A program made the translations under genes and the position numbers. From contig NZ_JABBMT010000018.1 of the NCBI RefSeq assembly GCF_012927645.1, positions 1 to 64,000 on the forward strand: a stretch of DNA of 64,000 bases. The letters are read 5' to 3'. The DNA comes from Pseudoalteromonas arctica. GTDB taxonomy: Bacteria > Pseudomonadota > Gammaproteobacteria > Enterobacterales > Alteromonadaceae. The notes below the pieces were generated by a model. That model made no database searches. It was not told the origin of the DNA and worked only from the letters and a program-made list of their open reading frames with translations. Position 1 is the stretch's first letter. Every line of letters starts with the position of its first letter. This document shows positions 54,908 to 63,611 of this stretch, one piece after another.

Positions 54908-55597
54908 ATGATCAATATTCAAAGACTTAGTTTTAAATGGCACTCGCAACAAACTATCCCTACATTGACTATACCCTCTTTAGTCATTGAGCATGGCGAG
55001 CATGTATTTTTACACGGCCCGAGTGGCTCTGGAAAATCAACCCTACTGTCATTGCTTGCTGGTATAAACAAGCCAAATTCAGGCACACTTAGTGTGCTTG
55101 ATATAAACTTGGCGCAGTTGAGCCACCGCAAGCGAGATGCATTTCGCTCTGATCACATAGGGTATATTTTTCAAAACTTTAATTTGCTCCCTTATTTGTC
55201 ACCGCTGGAAAATGTGATGCTAGGTTGCCAATTTTCTAAACCCCGCCAACAAAACGCATTGCAACAAAGTGATACATTGGCACTGGAAGCGCAAAGGTTA
55301 TTGGGGGCACTTGGCCTGTCGAGCGAACACCACCACCGTAGCGTGGCTGATTTAAGTATTGGACAACAACAACGCGTTGCCGCTGCACGTGCTTTTATTG
55401 GTAGCCCTGAACTTATTATTGCTGACGAACCCACATCAGCCTTAGATGCAGCGAATCGAACAGCATTTATCGAACTGTTATTTGCACAAGCTAACTTAGT
55501 AGGTAGTACGTTGGTATTTGTAAGTCATGATGAAAACCTACAAGCACTTTTTAACCGCTCAATTAGTCTTGTTGATATTATGGAGCAAGTAATATGA
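54908..55597 (+). CDS. ABC transporter ATP-binding protein, ZrgB-like
   Basis: A 229-residue MacB/LolD-type ATPase: Walker A GPSGSGKST (37-45), Q-loop FQNFNLLPYL, signature LSIGQQQRVAAARA, Walker B LIIADEPTSALD, and the switch histidine VSHD. It will energise the permease encoded next, whose ATG overlaps its stop (ATGA). Family placement alone gives no substrate. The Zur-type operator upstream, the His-rich permease and the DUF3299 partner together match the Vibrio ZrgBCD zinc-uptake proteins, so zinc acquisition is my preferred function. The zinc-binding partner ZrgA (DUF2796) is not adjacent. Confidence 0.85.
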   Translation: MINIQRLSFKWHSQQTIPTLTIPSLVIEHGEHVFLHGPSGSGKSTLLSLLAGINKPNSGTLSVLDINLAQLSHRKRDAFRSDHIGYIFQNFNLLPYLSPLENVMLGCQFSKPRQQNALQQSDTLALEAQRLLGALGLSSEHHHRSVADLSIGQQQRVAAARAFIGSPELIIADEPTSALDAANRTAFIELLFAQANLVGSTLVFVSHDENLQALFNRSISLVDIMEQVI

Positions 55598-56826
55598 TTT
55601 TAATAAAACTTGCTTATAAAAGCCTACTCAATCGCCGCGGCAGCGCATTTTTAACCTTGTTTACTATTGCCATTAGCGTCATGTTGCTATTGAGTATTGA
55701 GCGTGTACGCGTTGATGCTAAAAGTAGTTTTAGTAATACTATTTCTGGCACTGATCTCATTGTTGGCGCTCGTACCGGCGATATACAGCTGTTATTATCT
55801 TCGGTTTTTCGCATTGGCCATGCTAACAATGGTGTTAGCTGGCAAAGCTATGAATATATAAAACAGCAACGCGGTGTCAACTGGACCATTCCGCTGTCAC
55901 TAGGAGATAGCCATAAAGGCCAAGCGGTACTAGGCACCTCAGTGGATTATTTTCAACATTATAAATTTGCTAAAAAGCAACCGCTTAGTTTTAGCCAAGG
56001 CCGCACCTTCGCCCATTTAGATGAAGTAGTACTGGGTGCGCAGGTCGCTGCCAAGCTAGGCTATTCGCTAGGCGATAATATCGTTATTTCACACGGTATG
56101 GGTAATACCAGCTTTCATCATCATGATGATAACCCTTTCACTGTGGTGGGCATTTTAGACGCGACGGGCACCCCCGTTGATAAAACCCTACATATTCCAT
56201 TAGCGGCTATTGAACTGATCCACAGCGGTAGCCACACCAGCCATGAACAGCATGACGATCTAACAGGCGAACCTAAGCAAATCACCGCGTTTTTAGTGGG
56301 TTTTGATTCTCCTCTTTATACGTTACAAGTAAGGCGCAATATTAATCAATACAAACCTGAAGCGTTGCTTGCCATCATGCCAGGTGTAACTTTACGTGAG
56401 CTATGGGAAATGCTGACAATTGTTGAAAAAATCTTGTTACTGTTTTCTATTGTAGTGGTACTCGTGAGCCTACTAGGCATGCTAACGACTCTATTAGCCA
56501 ACCTTAACCAACGCCGCCGCGAATTGGCCATTTTACGCTCGGTCGGTGCGCGTCCTTGGCATTTATTCACATTGATCAGCATTGAATCACTACTGATAAC
56601 CTTTTTGGGCTGCCTAGTAGGCTGTGGGTTATTTTATTTATTAATGTCTCTTGCCACAGGTTACTTACAAAGTAATGCTGGCATCACAATCACCATTGCT
56701 ATGCTATCGAGCTATGAACTGGTATTGATCGGCGCTATTATGACGGCTGGCTTTATCGTTGGTTTAATACCTTCCACCCGCGCCTATTTTTACTCATTGT
56801 CTGATGGCATGAGCATTAAAATTTAA
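55594..56826 (+). CDS. ABC transporter permease, MacB/FtsX-like, His-rich (ZrgC-like)
   Basis: A 410-residue inner-membrane protein: one N-terminal membrane segment (about 15-35), a large periplasmic domain (about 40-270), and three membrane segments towards the C-terminus (about 280-300, 325-350, 370-395). The periplasmic part is rich in histidine between residues 167 and 220 (HGMGNTSFHHHDDN, then HSGSHTSHEQH), which fits metal handling. The RRELAILRSVGARPWHLF loop is the standard FtsX-type coupling segment. It is the second gene of the Zur-type operon, overlapping the ATPase gene by four bases and followed after 10 bases by the DUF3299 gene. Confidence 0.88.
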   Translation: MILIKLAYKSLLNRRGSAFLTLFTIAISVMLLLSIERVRVDAKSSFSNTISGTDLIVGARTGDIQLLLSSVFRIGHANNGVSWQSYEYIKQQRGVNWTIPLSLGDSHKGQAVLGTSVDYFQHYKFAKKQPLSFSQGRTFAHLDEVVLGAQVAAKLGYSLGDNIVISHGMGNTSFHHHDDNPFTVVGILDATGTPVDKTLHIPLAAIELIHSGSHTSHEQHDDLTGEPKQITAFLVGFDSPLYTLQVRRNINQYKPEALLAIMPGVTLRELWEMLTIVEKILLLFSIVVVLVSLLGMLTTLLANLNQRRRELAILRSVGARPWHLFTLISIESLLITFLGCLVGCGLFYLLMSLATGYLQSNAGITITIAMLSSYELVLIGAIMTAGFIVGLIPSTRAYFYSLSDGMSIKI

Positions 56827-56836
56827 GAGGAACATC

Positions 56837-57337
56837 ATGCAGTACTTTCAAAAGTTCACTTTACTTTGCTTAGTTATTTTTAGCTTTGGTTATAATTTGA
56901 GTAGTTATGCCAATGAACCAAAAGAAATTTTTTGGGAAGACTTAATTCCTAAGGGACATGTACAAATAGATACTCAAGATCAAGCTAGCCATGAAGGTAC
57001 AGAGCAAAATTGGGTGCAACCGGATCTAGATGCACCAATTGTTAAGGAACTCAATGGCCAATCAGTCAGCTTACCTGGGTTTGTAGTACCTCTTGAAGGT
57101 GACAGCGAAATGATTACTGAGTTTTTATTAGTGCCTTACTTTGGTGCTTGCATCCACGTGCCACCACCACCACCGAATCAAATTGTTCATGTAACAATTA
57201 AAGGCGGCGTGCCAATTGAAAGCTTGTACGATGCCATAGTCGTTACCGGCATCATCAGCACCGAAAGCTGGAGTGGCGAAATAGCCCAAGTAGGCTATAA
57301 AATGACAGCCGTCGGCGTCGCACCATTCGAACTATAA
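56837..57337 (+). CDS. DUF3299 exported protein, ZrgD-like
   Basis: A 166-residue protein with a signal peptide (cleavage near SYA|NE, residue 26). The mature part carries WEDLIPKG at its start and the family core LPGFVVPLEGD and VPYFGACIHVPPPPPNQIVHV, with a conserved Cys-Ile-His and a proline run. DUF3299 proteins accompany MacB-like ABC transporters, including the ZrgABCDE zinc system of Vibrio. It may hold or pass on metal in the periplasm; the Cys-x-His pair is a plausible ligand set. AGAGGAAC precedes the ATG. It is the last gene of the operon. Confidence 0.88.
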   Translation: MQYFQKFTLLCLVIFSFGYNLSSYANEPKEIFWEDLIPKGHVQIDTQDQASHEGTEQNWVQPDLDAPIVKELNGQSVSLPGFVVPLEGDSEMITEFLLVPYFGACIHVPPPPPNQIVHVTIKGGVPIESLYDAIVVTGIISTESWSGEIAQVGYKMTAVGVAPFEL

Positions 57338-57340
57338 ATT

Positions 57341-57376
57341 ATAAAAGGTTAAAGACTTTCACCTTTAACCTTTTAT
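57341..57376. terminator. Bidirectional terminator between the ABC operon and mutM
   Basis: A 14-bp stem ATAAAAGGTTAAAG/CTTTAACCTTTTAT (57341-57354 with 57363-57376), AT-rich at the ends so that both strands provide T tracts. Confidence 0.88.
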
Positions 57377-57417
57377 TGATCAACTCAACCTCTAACCTAT
57401 ACTGCAAACACGCTGAA

Positions 57418-58227
57418 TTAACGTTGGCATTGACTACAATACACAGTACTACGTTGCCCTAAACGGATCTCAGTTAAGGTTTTTTTACACACCATACACG
57501 CCTCACCTTTACGGCCATACACTAAAAGTTGTTGGGCAAAGTAACCTGGTTTACCATCACTTTGCGCAAAATCTTTTAGTGTAGTACCGCCTTGAGTGAT
57601 AGCTGCAGCCAAAGTATCTTTAATAATAGGGATTAATTGCTGATAACGCGCGAGTGCTACTTTTCCTGCTTCACGTTTTGGGTGAATACCGGCTTTAAAA
57701 AGAGACTCGTTAGCGTAAATATTACCCACACCAACCACCACAGCGTTATCCATAATAAATTGTTTGATTGGTACTTTTTTATTGCGCGACTGCTCATATA
57801 CGCGCTTAGCAGTAAATTCATCAGTGAGTGGCTCAGGACCCAGTTTACTCAGTAAGCTATGACATTCGCCGGGCGCTTGCCATAAACAACAACCGAATCG
57901 GCGTGGGTCATTTAGTCTCAGTGCTTTACCGTTGGCAAATATAAACTCGATATGATCATGCTTTTTTAATGGCTCATTTTGTTCAACAACTCGTAAATTA
58001 CCTGACATACCTAAATGCAAAATAATACTGCCCAGTTCACACTCAAGTAGCAAATACTTTGCCCTACGCTTAACAGCTAACACAGCTAAGTTAACTATTT
58101 TGTACACATCATCAGGCACAGGCCAGCGCATATTCGGATTATGAATATTCACCTTTGTAACTGTTTGCTGCAAAATGTGTGGGGTGATCCCCATTCGGCT
58201 AACTTCAACCTCTGGTAATTCAGGCAT
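57418..58227 (-). CDS. mutM: Formamidopyrimidine-DNA glycosylase (Fpg/MutM)
   Basis: A 269-residue bifunctional glycosylase/lyase that removes oxidised purines such as 8-oxoguanine. I start it at 58227 because the mature enzyme must begin with the catalytic proline and glutamate (MPELPEVEVSRMG); an upstream extension is an artefact. The helix-two-turn-helix has VVGVGNIYANESLFKAGIHP, and the C-terminal zinc finger is CMVCKKTLTEIRLGQRSTVYC-type with four cysteines. The start is one base after the stop of the upstream small membrane protein gene, so translation is probably coupled. Confidence 0.97.
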   Translation of the reverse strand: MPELPEVEVSRMGITPHILQQTVTKVNIHNPNMRWPVPDDVYKIVNLAVLAVKRRAKYLLLECELGSIILHLGMSGNLRVVEQNEPLKKHDHIEFIFANGKALRLNDPRRFGCCLWQAPGECHSLLSKLGPEPLTDEFTAKRVYEQSRNKKVPIKQFIMDNAVVVGVGNIYANESLFKAGIHPKREAGKVALARYQQLIPIIKDTLAAAITQGGTTLKDFAQSDGKPGYFAQQLLVYGRKGEACMVCKKTLTEIRLGQRSTVYCSQCQR

Positions 58228-58228
58228 A

Positions 58229-58747
58229 CTATTTAGGCTCACTTTGTGAAAAATTAAAACTCGGGAATAAACGCTGCGCAGTTGCTTTATCAAGTGATAA
58301 CACGCGCTGGTTGCTTTTATCTAATAAATAATAGCCTTGCGGTGCACTGTATAACAGATACAACCAAGGGAGTTGCTCACCGGCCAGCCACACTGTGGCA
58401 ACCGTTAACGCAGGCGTATTATGAAATGCCCGCTGATCATCAGCGACCGATAATTGCATGCTCTGCCATTCATTTACTAATGCCACAAGGTTGGCTGTTG
58501 TTGCTTGCCAAAAACTAGCAGGTGCATTATTGATTAATGCAGTGGCGCGCCAAGAAGTGCCTATTCGCTCTATTTTTTGATCAGGGAATTCAAGTGCTAA
58601 AATAAAGTTTTGCGCTGGCAATACACTTTGCACACTAGATTGTTCTGAACCACTGTTGAGTTTGGTATGTAATCCATTGAAAAAGAAAATCATCAACAGC
58701 ATTGAAAAAATAACCACATTATTCCAGCCTTTGCGGCCTAACTGCAT
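58229..58747 (-). CDS. Single-pass membrane protein upstream of mutM, unknown function
   Basis: A 172-residue protein. A basic N-terminus (MQLGRKGWNN) and one membrane segment (about 10-26, VVIFSMLLMIFFFNGL) are followed by a soluble region presumed periplasmic. Several phrases such as RIGTSWRATALINNAPASFW and QAPQGYYLL-like wording occur, but I do not recognise a family. I start it at ATG 58747, which has AGGAAG at eight bases, not at the upstream TTG. It directly precedes mutM and may be translated with it. Its link to DNA repair is unproven. Confidence 0.75.
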   Translation of the reverse strand: MQLGRKGWNNVVIFSMLLMIFFFNGLHTKLNSGSEQSSVQSVLPAQNFILALEFPDQKIERIGTSWRATALINNAPASFWQATTANLVALVNEWQSMQLSVADDQRAFHNTPALTVATVWLAGEQLPWLYLLYSAPQGYYLLDKSNQRVLSLDKATAQRLFPSFNFSQSEPK

Positions 58748-58918
58748 TTGAGTTCTTCCTAAAAGATTCAATTAGTTAAAGTGTAACCAAAAACATGTAA
58801 AAATGGCAGTTGAATTTTTTACCTAGCTGAGAAGTTAATATTACAAAAATTCACCAGTGGGAATGTGTCAAAGTTAGATTACTTTGCTAAAATACGGCAA
58901 AATTTAAGGAGTTCCGTC

Positions 58919-59845
58919 ATGTCAATGTATGTAGTGGGTCATAAAATCCCAGATTCAGATTCTATTTGTGGTGCCATCGCACTGGCTTATTTGAAAAACC
59001 AAATCGAAGAGCCCGCAATCCCAACGCGCCTTGGTGAAATATCACCTGAAACGCAGTTTATTCTGGATAAGTTCGGCTTTGAAGCGCCAGAACTAAAATT
59101 AAGTTATGCCGGTGAAGATGTTTACATCGTTGACCATACCGAAAAAACCCAAGCACCCGATGATATCGATCAAGCTCGTGTAGTGGGTGTTGTTGATCAC
59201 CATAAACTAGGTGATTTAACCAGCTCTACACCGCTTGAGTGTTGGATCCGCCCTGTTGGCTGCTCAAACACCATTATTAAAATGATGTATGATTTCTACA
59301 ATGTTGAAATTCCAAAAGACATTGCAGGCATCATGATGTGTGCAATTTTAAGTGATACGGTTATTTTCAAATCACCAACCTGTACGACCGCTGATATCAA
59401 GTGTGTTGAAGCGCTTGCTGAAATTGCCGGCATCGAAGACTTTAAAGAATTAGGCATGGACATGTTCCGCGTTAAGTCAGCGGTTGAGAATACTCCAGCG
59501 CGTGATTTAGTAATGCGTGATTTTAAAGACTTTAATATGAACGGTAAACTAGTGGGTATTGGCCAACTAGAAGTTATTGACCTAGCGGTATTTGATGATA
59601 TTAAAGCAGACCTTGAAGCTGATATTGCCAAGCTAAAAGAAGAAGGTGGACGCCACTCAGTATTTTTACTGCTTACTGACATCATGAAAGAAGGGTCACA
59701 AATGCTAATCGTCTCTGACGATGCAACACTCGTTGAAACTGCTTATGGCGAAACACCTAAAGACGGAAAAGTATGGCTAGACGGCGTACTAAGTCGCAAA
59801 AAGCAAGTAGTACCACCACTACAAGACGCTTTTGCAAAGCTTTAA
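58919..59845 (+). CDS. ppaC: Manganese-dependent inorganic pyrophosphatase (family II)
   Basis: A 308-residue DHH-family enzyme that hydrolyses pyrophosphate. Signature motifs are GHKIPDSDSICGAIA (first His and Asp ligands), VDHTEKTQAP, VVDHHKLGD (the DHH motif) and ILSDTVIFKSPT; the C-terminal DHHA2 domain ends with SRKKQVVPPLQDAF. I start it at ATG 58919 after AAGGAG, seven bases away; an in-frame GTG 54 bases upstream gives a non-homologous extension. Length fits the family of about 307 residues. Family II is less common in gammaproteobacteria than the ordinary Ppa but is known in Vibrio and Shewanella. It is followed by an unusual tandem repeat. Confidence 0.95.
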   Translation: MSMYVVGHKIPDSDSICGAIALAYLKNQIEEPAIPTRLGEISPETQFILDKFGFEAPELKLSYAGEDVYIVDHTEKTQAPDDIDQARVVGVVDHHKLGDLTSSTPLECWIRPVGCSNTIIKMMYDFYNVEIPKDIAGIMMCAILSDTVIFKSPTCTTADIKCVEALAEIAGIEDFKELGMDMFRVKSAVENTPARDLVMRDFKDFNMNGKLVGIGQLEVIDLAVFDDIKADLEADIAKLKEEGGRHSVFLLLTDIMKEGSQMLIVSDDATLVETAYGETPKDGKVWLDGVLSRKKQVVPPLQDAFAKL

Positions 59846-59893
59846 GTGCTAGGTGCTAGGTGCTAGGTGCTAGGTGCTAGGTGCTAGGTGCTA
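59846..59893. repeat. Heptanucleotide tandem repeat GTGCTAG
   Basis: Six full copies and most of a seventh of GTGCTAG follow the ppaC stop codon without any gap. The stretch is likely to vary in length between isolates by replication slippage. Single or double versions of the CTAGG motif appear at 46098-46117, 46201-46216 and 63455-63463. Confidence 0.95.
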
Positions 59894-59901
59894 AAAATAT
59901 T

Positions 59902-59934
59902 AACCTTGTGGGTTTTTCCTGCAAGGTTTTTTAT
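59902..59934 (+). terminator. Terminator downstream of ppaC
   Basis: AACCTTG/CAAGGTT (59902-59908 with 59922-59928), loop TGGGTTTTTCCTG, T run behind. It closely resembles the terminator after slmA at 63476-63507. Confidence 0.85.
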
Positions 59935-59977
59935 GCCTGAAGCTCGAAATATGACGGCTGACGGCCAGTTTAAAACA

Positions 59978-60003
59978 AAAAACCCAGCTTAGGCTGGGTT
60001 TTT
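59978..60003. terminator. Terminator of rpmB-rpmG
   Basis: AAAAACCCAGC/GCTGGGTTTTT (59978-59988 with 59993-60003), loop TTAG, just past the rpmG stop on the minus strand. It could also act on the plus strand. Confidence 0.88.
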
Positions 60004-60024
60004 GATATTCATAGAAAACTAAAA

Positions 60025-60180
60025 TTACTTGATTTTAGCTTCTTTGAAAAGAACATGTTTACGGATTTTTGGATCAAACTTTTTGATTTCCATTTTTTCC
60101 GGCATGTTACGCTTGTTCTTGTCGGTAGTGTAGAAAAAACCAGTACCAGCTGTAGAAACTAAACGGATCTTATCACGCAT
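60025..60180 (-). CDS. rpmG: 50S ribosomal protein L33
   Basis: A 51-residue ribosomal protein. The sequence [19 protein letters not shown] then KNKR and [19 protein letters not shown] matches E. coli L33 (55 residues) with a shorter N-terminus. It has no cysteines, so it is the zinc-free form of L33. It lies 11 bases after rpmB and its start codon follows CTGAGTC, a modest ribosome site. The pair rpmB-rpmG is conserved between mutM and radC in gammaproteobacteria. Confidence 0.97.
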
Positions 60181-60191
60181 GACTCAGGTCC

Positions 60192-60428
60192 TTAAACTTT
60201 TACGCCGCGAGCACGGATTTCAGTAAGAACCGTGTCGATGCCTTTTTTATCGATAATACGCATACCTTTAGTAGTAGTGCGTAATGTTACAAAACGTTTT
60301 TCACTTTCAACCCAAAAACGGTGTGTTTGTAGGTTAGGTAGGAAACGACGTCTAGTCGCGTTTCTCGCGTGTGAACGGTGATTACCAACCGCAGGACGCT
60401 TACCTGTAACTTGACATACTTTAGACAT
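60192..60428 (-). CDS. rpmB: 50S ribosomal protein L28
   Basis: A 78-residue basic ribosomal protein, the same length as E. coli L28. It starts [21 protein letters not shown] and has [20 protein letters not shown] and [17 protein letters not shown]. The ribosome site GGAGATA is well placed. It heads the rpmB-rpmG operon; its promoter lies in the 277-base space before radC, where I recognise no other element. Confidence 0.98.
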   Translation of the reverse strand: MSKVCQVTGKRPAVGNHRSHARNATRRRFLPNLQTHRFWVESEKRFVTLRTTTKGMRIIDKKGIDTVLTEIRARGVKV

Positions 60429-60705
60429 GTCTATATATCTCCAATAACTTCGCTCGAGCTTAATTTGTCCCCTAGGCTATGTATTTTGTGCCCCAGGGAT
60501 AAATCGAAGGGCGCTCTTTATACAGCTTATACAGGCAAAGATCAAGTGATTGATCTAATCCAACCAGCTCATGTGTAAATTTGATAGCGGCTAATTATAA
60601 AGATCGAATGCCCTTAGGGAAAGTAAAAACTGCATTTAAATTAAACTAATTTGCAAATAAGCACTAAACCGCTCATTTTTAACACGCTTAGTGATTTGAA
60701 TACGC

Positions 60706-61380
60706 TTAAATCAAGCCTCGTTCTGCAAACGAAACACAATTATCTCCCCCAACAACGATGTGATCTAAAATATTTATATCGACTAATTGCAAAGCTTGCT
60801 GCAATTTAGTGGTAATTAATTTATCAGCTTGGCTTGGTTCAGCAATACCGGATGGATGATTATGAGCCAAAATAAGTGCCGCAGCGTTATTTTTTAAAGC
60901 CGCTTTGACGACTTCTCTTGGGTAAACAGATGCCGCATTAATAGTGCCATAAAAAAGTGTTTCTTCTTTAATTAAGCGATTCTGGCTATCTAAATACAAC
61001 ACCATAAACACTTCTTGCTGCAAACCTCGCAGCTCAATCGTTAAATAGTCATATACTGATTGCGGTGAATTAAAGACCGCTTCGCGCTGGCATTGTTCCA
61101 TCATATAGCGACGACTCAATTCCAGCACCGCTTGAAGTTGCACAAATTTTGCTGTGCCCAACCCTTTTTGTGCACAAAAATCATCGATTGATGCATTAAA
61201 TAAGTTATGCAGTGTTTGATTTTGTGTCATTAAATGTTGTGCTAACTCAACTACATTCATACCCGGCAAACCCGTTCGCAAAAATATCGCTAATAACTCG
61301 GCATCACTTAACGACTTAGCTCCTTTCGCCAGTAACTTTTCACGTGGTCGCTGGCTGCTTGGTAAAGAGGTGAGCTGCAT
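60706..61380 (-). CDS. radC: RadC/DUF2466 family JAMM-fold protein
   Basis: A 224-residue protein with an N-terminal helix-hairpin-helix region ([43 protein letters not shown]) and a C-terminal JAB1/MPN-like zinc site: [18 protein letters not shown] (HxHPS...D). Its role remains unknown; the old assignment to DNA repair was traced to another gene. I start it at ATG 61380 ([17 protein letters not shown]) after AGGGAC; the 46-residue upstream extension has no homology. It is divergent from coaBC, as in E. coli, where the same neighbours occur. Confidence 0.94.
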   Translation of the reverse strand: MQLTSLPSSQRPREKLLAKGAKSLSDAELLAIFLRTGLPGMNVVELAQHLMTQNQTLHNLFNASIDDFCAQKGLGTAKFVQLQAVLELSRRYMMEQCQREAVFNSPQSVYDYLTIELRGLQQEVFMVLYLDSQNRLIKEETLFYGTINAASVYPREVVKAALKNNAAALILAHNHPSGIAEPSQADKLITTKLQQALQLVDINILDHIVVGGDNCVSFAERGLI

Positions 61381-61545
61381 TATTTCGTCCCTGAAAAATG
61401 ATTTATAATTTAACTGTAATGCAAAAATAAAATTTCGCCTGTAAAAAGTGCGAATAAATTCCCTATTAAAACTTCGTCCATAAGACAAAGATTTGCTATC
61501 GTTAGCGCATATCGACAAAGAGTTTTATCAGGGTATGACAAAGTT

Positions 61546-62751
61546 ATGACCAATTTAGCGACAGAATTAGTAAATAAAAAAATTGTACTTGGGATCAGCG
61601 GTGGTATTGCCGCCTACAAATGCGCCGAACTTGTTAGACGTTTAAAAGATCATGATTGTGATGTCAAAGTGGTAATGACTGAGTCAGCAAAACACTTTAT
61701 CACACCACTTACCATGCAAGCGGTCAGTGGTGAAATGGTCTCAGACTCTTTGCTCGATCCTTCTGCTGAAGCCGCTATGGGTCATATTGAATTTGCCAAA
61801 TGGGCTGATTTAATTTTAGTTGCGCCTGCTACATCTAATATCATCGCAAAAATGGCAGCCGGCATTGCAGATGATTTACTCACCACTTTATTGCTGGCAA
61901 CACCCGCAAAAGTAGCTGTGGCGCCTGCGATGAATCAACAAATGTATACCCACCCAGCAACTCAAGCTAATCTAGCAACGTTAAAACAGCGTGGCATTGC
62001 AATTTGGGGGCCAGGTAAGGGTGAACAAGCATGTGGTGATATAGGTGCAGGGCGAATGCTTGAACCGCATGAATTAGTGGTACTATGCACGCAACCTTCG
62101 CAACCGCAACTACTAGCTGGTAAAACCATTACAATTACCGCAGGGCCAACTCGTGAAGCGCTCGACCCAGTGCGTTTTATATCGAATCACAGCTCTGGTA
62201 AAATGGGCTTTGAGCTTGCACATGCGGCAGTTCGTTTAGGGGCAACGGTTAACCTGATTTCAGGTCCGGTAACAATTGCGCCACCACCAGGTGTTAACCT
62301 AATTAACATTGAGACCGCTGTTCAACTACTTGAACAAGCGCTTATTTTTGCTCCCAAATCGGATGCTTTTATTGGTTGTGCAGCTGTTGCCGATTATCGC
62401 GCTGCCGCCGTTGCTGAGCAAAAAATGAAAAAACAAGACAATGAACTGACGCTCACTTTAGTTAAAAATCCTGATGTAATCGCTGCCGTTGCCAATCTTA
62501 CAGAGCGTCGTCCATATACTGTTGGTTTTGCCGCAGAAACTCAAGATGTCGCAAACTATGCCAAAGGTAAACTGGTAAATAAAAACTTAGATATGATCTG
62601 CGCTAATGACGTATCACAAAATGGCCTTGGCTTTAATTCAGATCATAATGCTTTAACATTATTCTGGCACAATCAGCAAAAAGAATTAACAATCGATACC
62701 AAAAGCGCACTAGCACTGAGTGTAATGACTGAGCTTGCGAAACGGTTGTAA
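61546..62751 (+). CDS. coaBC: Bifunctional phosphopantothenoylcysteine decarboxylase/phosphopantothenate-cysteine ligase
   Basis: A 401-residue enzyme making 4'-phosphopantetheine, a precursor of coenzyme A. The N-terminal FMN-dependent decarboxylase has [18 protein letters not shown], the catalytic His in [26 protein letters not shown] and the Cys-containing [12 protein letters not shown]. The C-terminal CTP-dependent ligase has [20 protein letters not shown] and AAVADYR. Length matches E. coli (406). The gene is divergent from radC; slmA follows after 115 bases. In E. coli dut lies between these two, but it does not here. Confidence 0.97.
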   Translation: MTNLATELVNKKIVLGISGGIAAYKCAELVRRLKDHDCDVKVVMTESAKHFITPLTMQAVSGEMVSDSLLDPSAEAAMGHIEFAKWADLILVAPATSNIIAKMAAGIADDLLTTLLLATPAKVAVAPAMNQQMYTHPATQANLATLKQRGIAIWGPGKGEQACGDIGAGRMLEPHELVVLCTQPSQPQLLAGKTITITAGPTREALDPVRFISNHSSGKMGFELAHAAVRLGATVNLISGPVTIAPPPGVNLINIETAVQLLEQALIFAPKSDAFIGCAAVADYRAAAVAEQKMKKQDNELTLTLVKNPDVIAAVANLTERRPYTVGFAAETQDVANYAKGKLVNKNLDMICANDVSQNGLGFNSDHNALTLFWHNQQKELTIDTKSALALSVMTELAKRL

Positions 62752-62866
62752 AAAGGCTGGCAAGAAGCTGAATAAAACATTAACATAGCCTTAATCGCTT
62801 GTTTAAAAAGTGAGTGGGCTTCAACCACAAAAGCTAAGTAAATTATTATAAAAGAAAGGAATGTTC

Positions 62867-63454
62867 ATGCCTGCGACAAAAAGAAGTAATCGCAAAGAGC
62901 AAATACTACAAGCACTCGCACAGATGTTAGAAACCAGCCCAGGTCAACGTATCACCACAGCAAAATTAGCTGCTGAGGTAGGTGTTTCTGAAGCTGCGCT
63001 TTATCGTCACTTCCCGAGTAAAGCACGGATGTTTGAAGGCTTAATAGAGTTTATTGAAGACACTTTGTTGTCGCGTATAAATCTCATTCTTGAAAACGAA
63101 AAAGAAACGCAGAGCCGTATCTATAATATTTTATTACTACTATTGGCATTTGCTGAAAAAAACCCAGGTATCACCCGTATTTTAACTGGCGATGCACTGC
63201 AAGGTGAGCAAGAACGATTACGTGAGCGTGTACAAAGCTTGTTTGAAAAGCTTGAAACACAACTAAAACAAGTATTACGCGAGCGCAAACTTCGAGAAGG
63301 TAAAACCTTTCAAAGTGATGAGTTAACCATCGCCAACTTTTTACTTGCCTACATTGAAGGCAAGATGAACCAATTTGTGCGCAGTGACTTTAAAGCAAAA
63401 CCTAGCGCGCAATTTGAAAAACAGTGGTTAGAATTACAAAAAATATGGCTTTAA
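62867..63454 (+). CDS. slmA: Nucleoid occlusion factor SlmA
   Basis: A 195-residue TetR-family protein that binds chromosomal sites and stops FtsZ rings forming over the nucleoid. The N-terminal helix-turn-helix [20 protein letters not shown] and [20 protein letters not shown] match E. coli SlmA closely. The rest shows [15 protein letters not shown] and [12 protein letters not shown] start it at ATG 62867, with AAAGGA at seven bases; ATG 62861 is too close to that site. It lies directly after coaBC with no gene between them. Confidence 0.97.
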   Translation: MPATKRSNRKEQILQALAQMLETSPGQRITTAKLAAEVGVSEAALYRHFPSKARMFEGLIEFIEDTLLSRINLILENEKETQSRIYNILLLLLAFAEKNPGITRILTGDALQGEQERLRERVQSLFEKLETQLKQVLRERKLREGKTFQSDELTIANFLLAYIEGKMNQFVRSDFKAKPSAQFEKQWLELQKIWL

Positions 63455-63475
63455 CTCCTAGCTCCTAAAATCATC

Positions 63476-63507
63476 AACCTTGTCGGTTTTCCTACAAGGT
63501 TTTTTTA
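63476..63507 (+). terminator. Terminator of slmA
   Basis: AACCTTGT/ACAAGGTT (63476-63483 with 63494-63501) with a run of T. The preceding sequence ACTCCTAGCTCCTAAAA after the stop has the same CTAG wording as the repeat at 59846. Confidence 0.88.
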
Positions 63508-63611
63508 TAAATGTTACTTTCAACCTTTATTTTCGACCGCTTATCGTTTCTACTCGAATTGTTGAACAAACTCGTTATGATGATGCGGATGAAACAAAAC
63601 GAGAAATAATA

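Noticed and set aside
57418..58293. A longer mutM with a 22-residue N-terminal extension.
   Set aside because: The enzyme needs Pro2 as its catalytic nucleophile, so the start must be the MPELPEVEV methionine at 58227; the extension overlaps the upstream gene.
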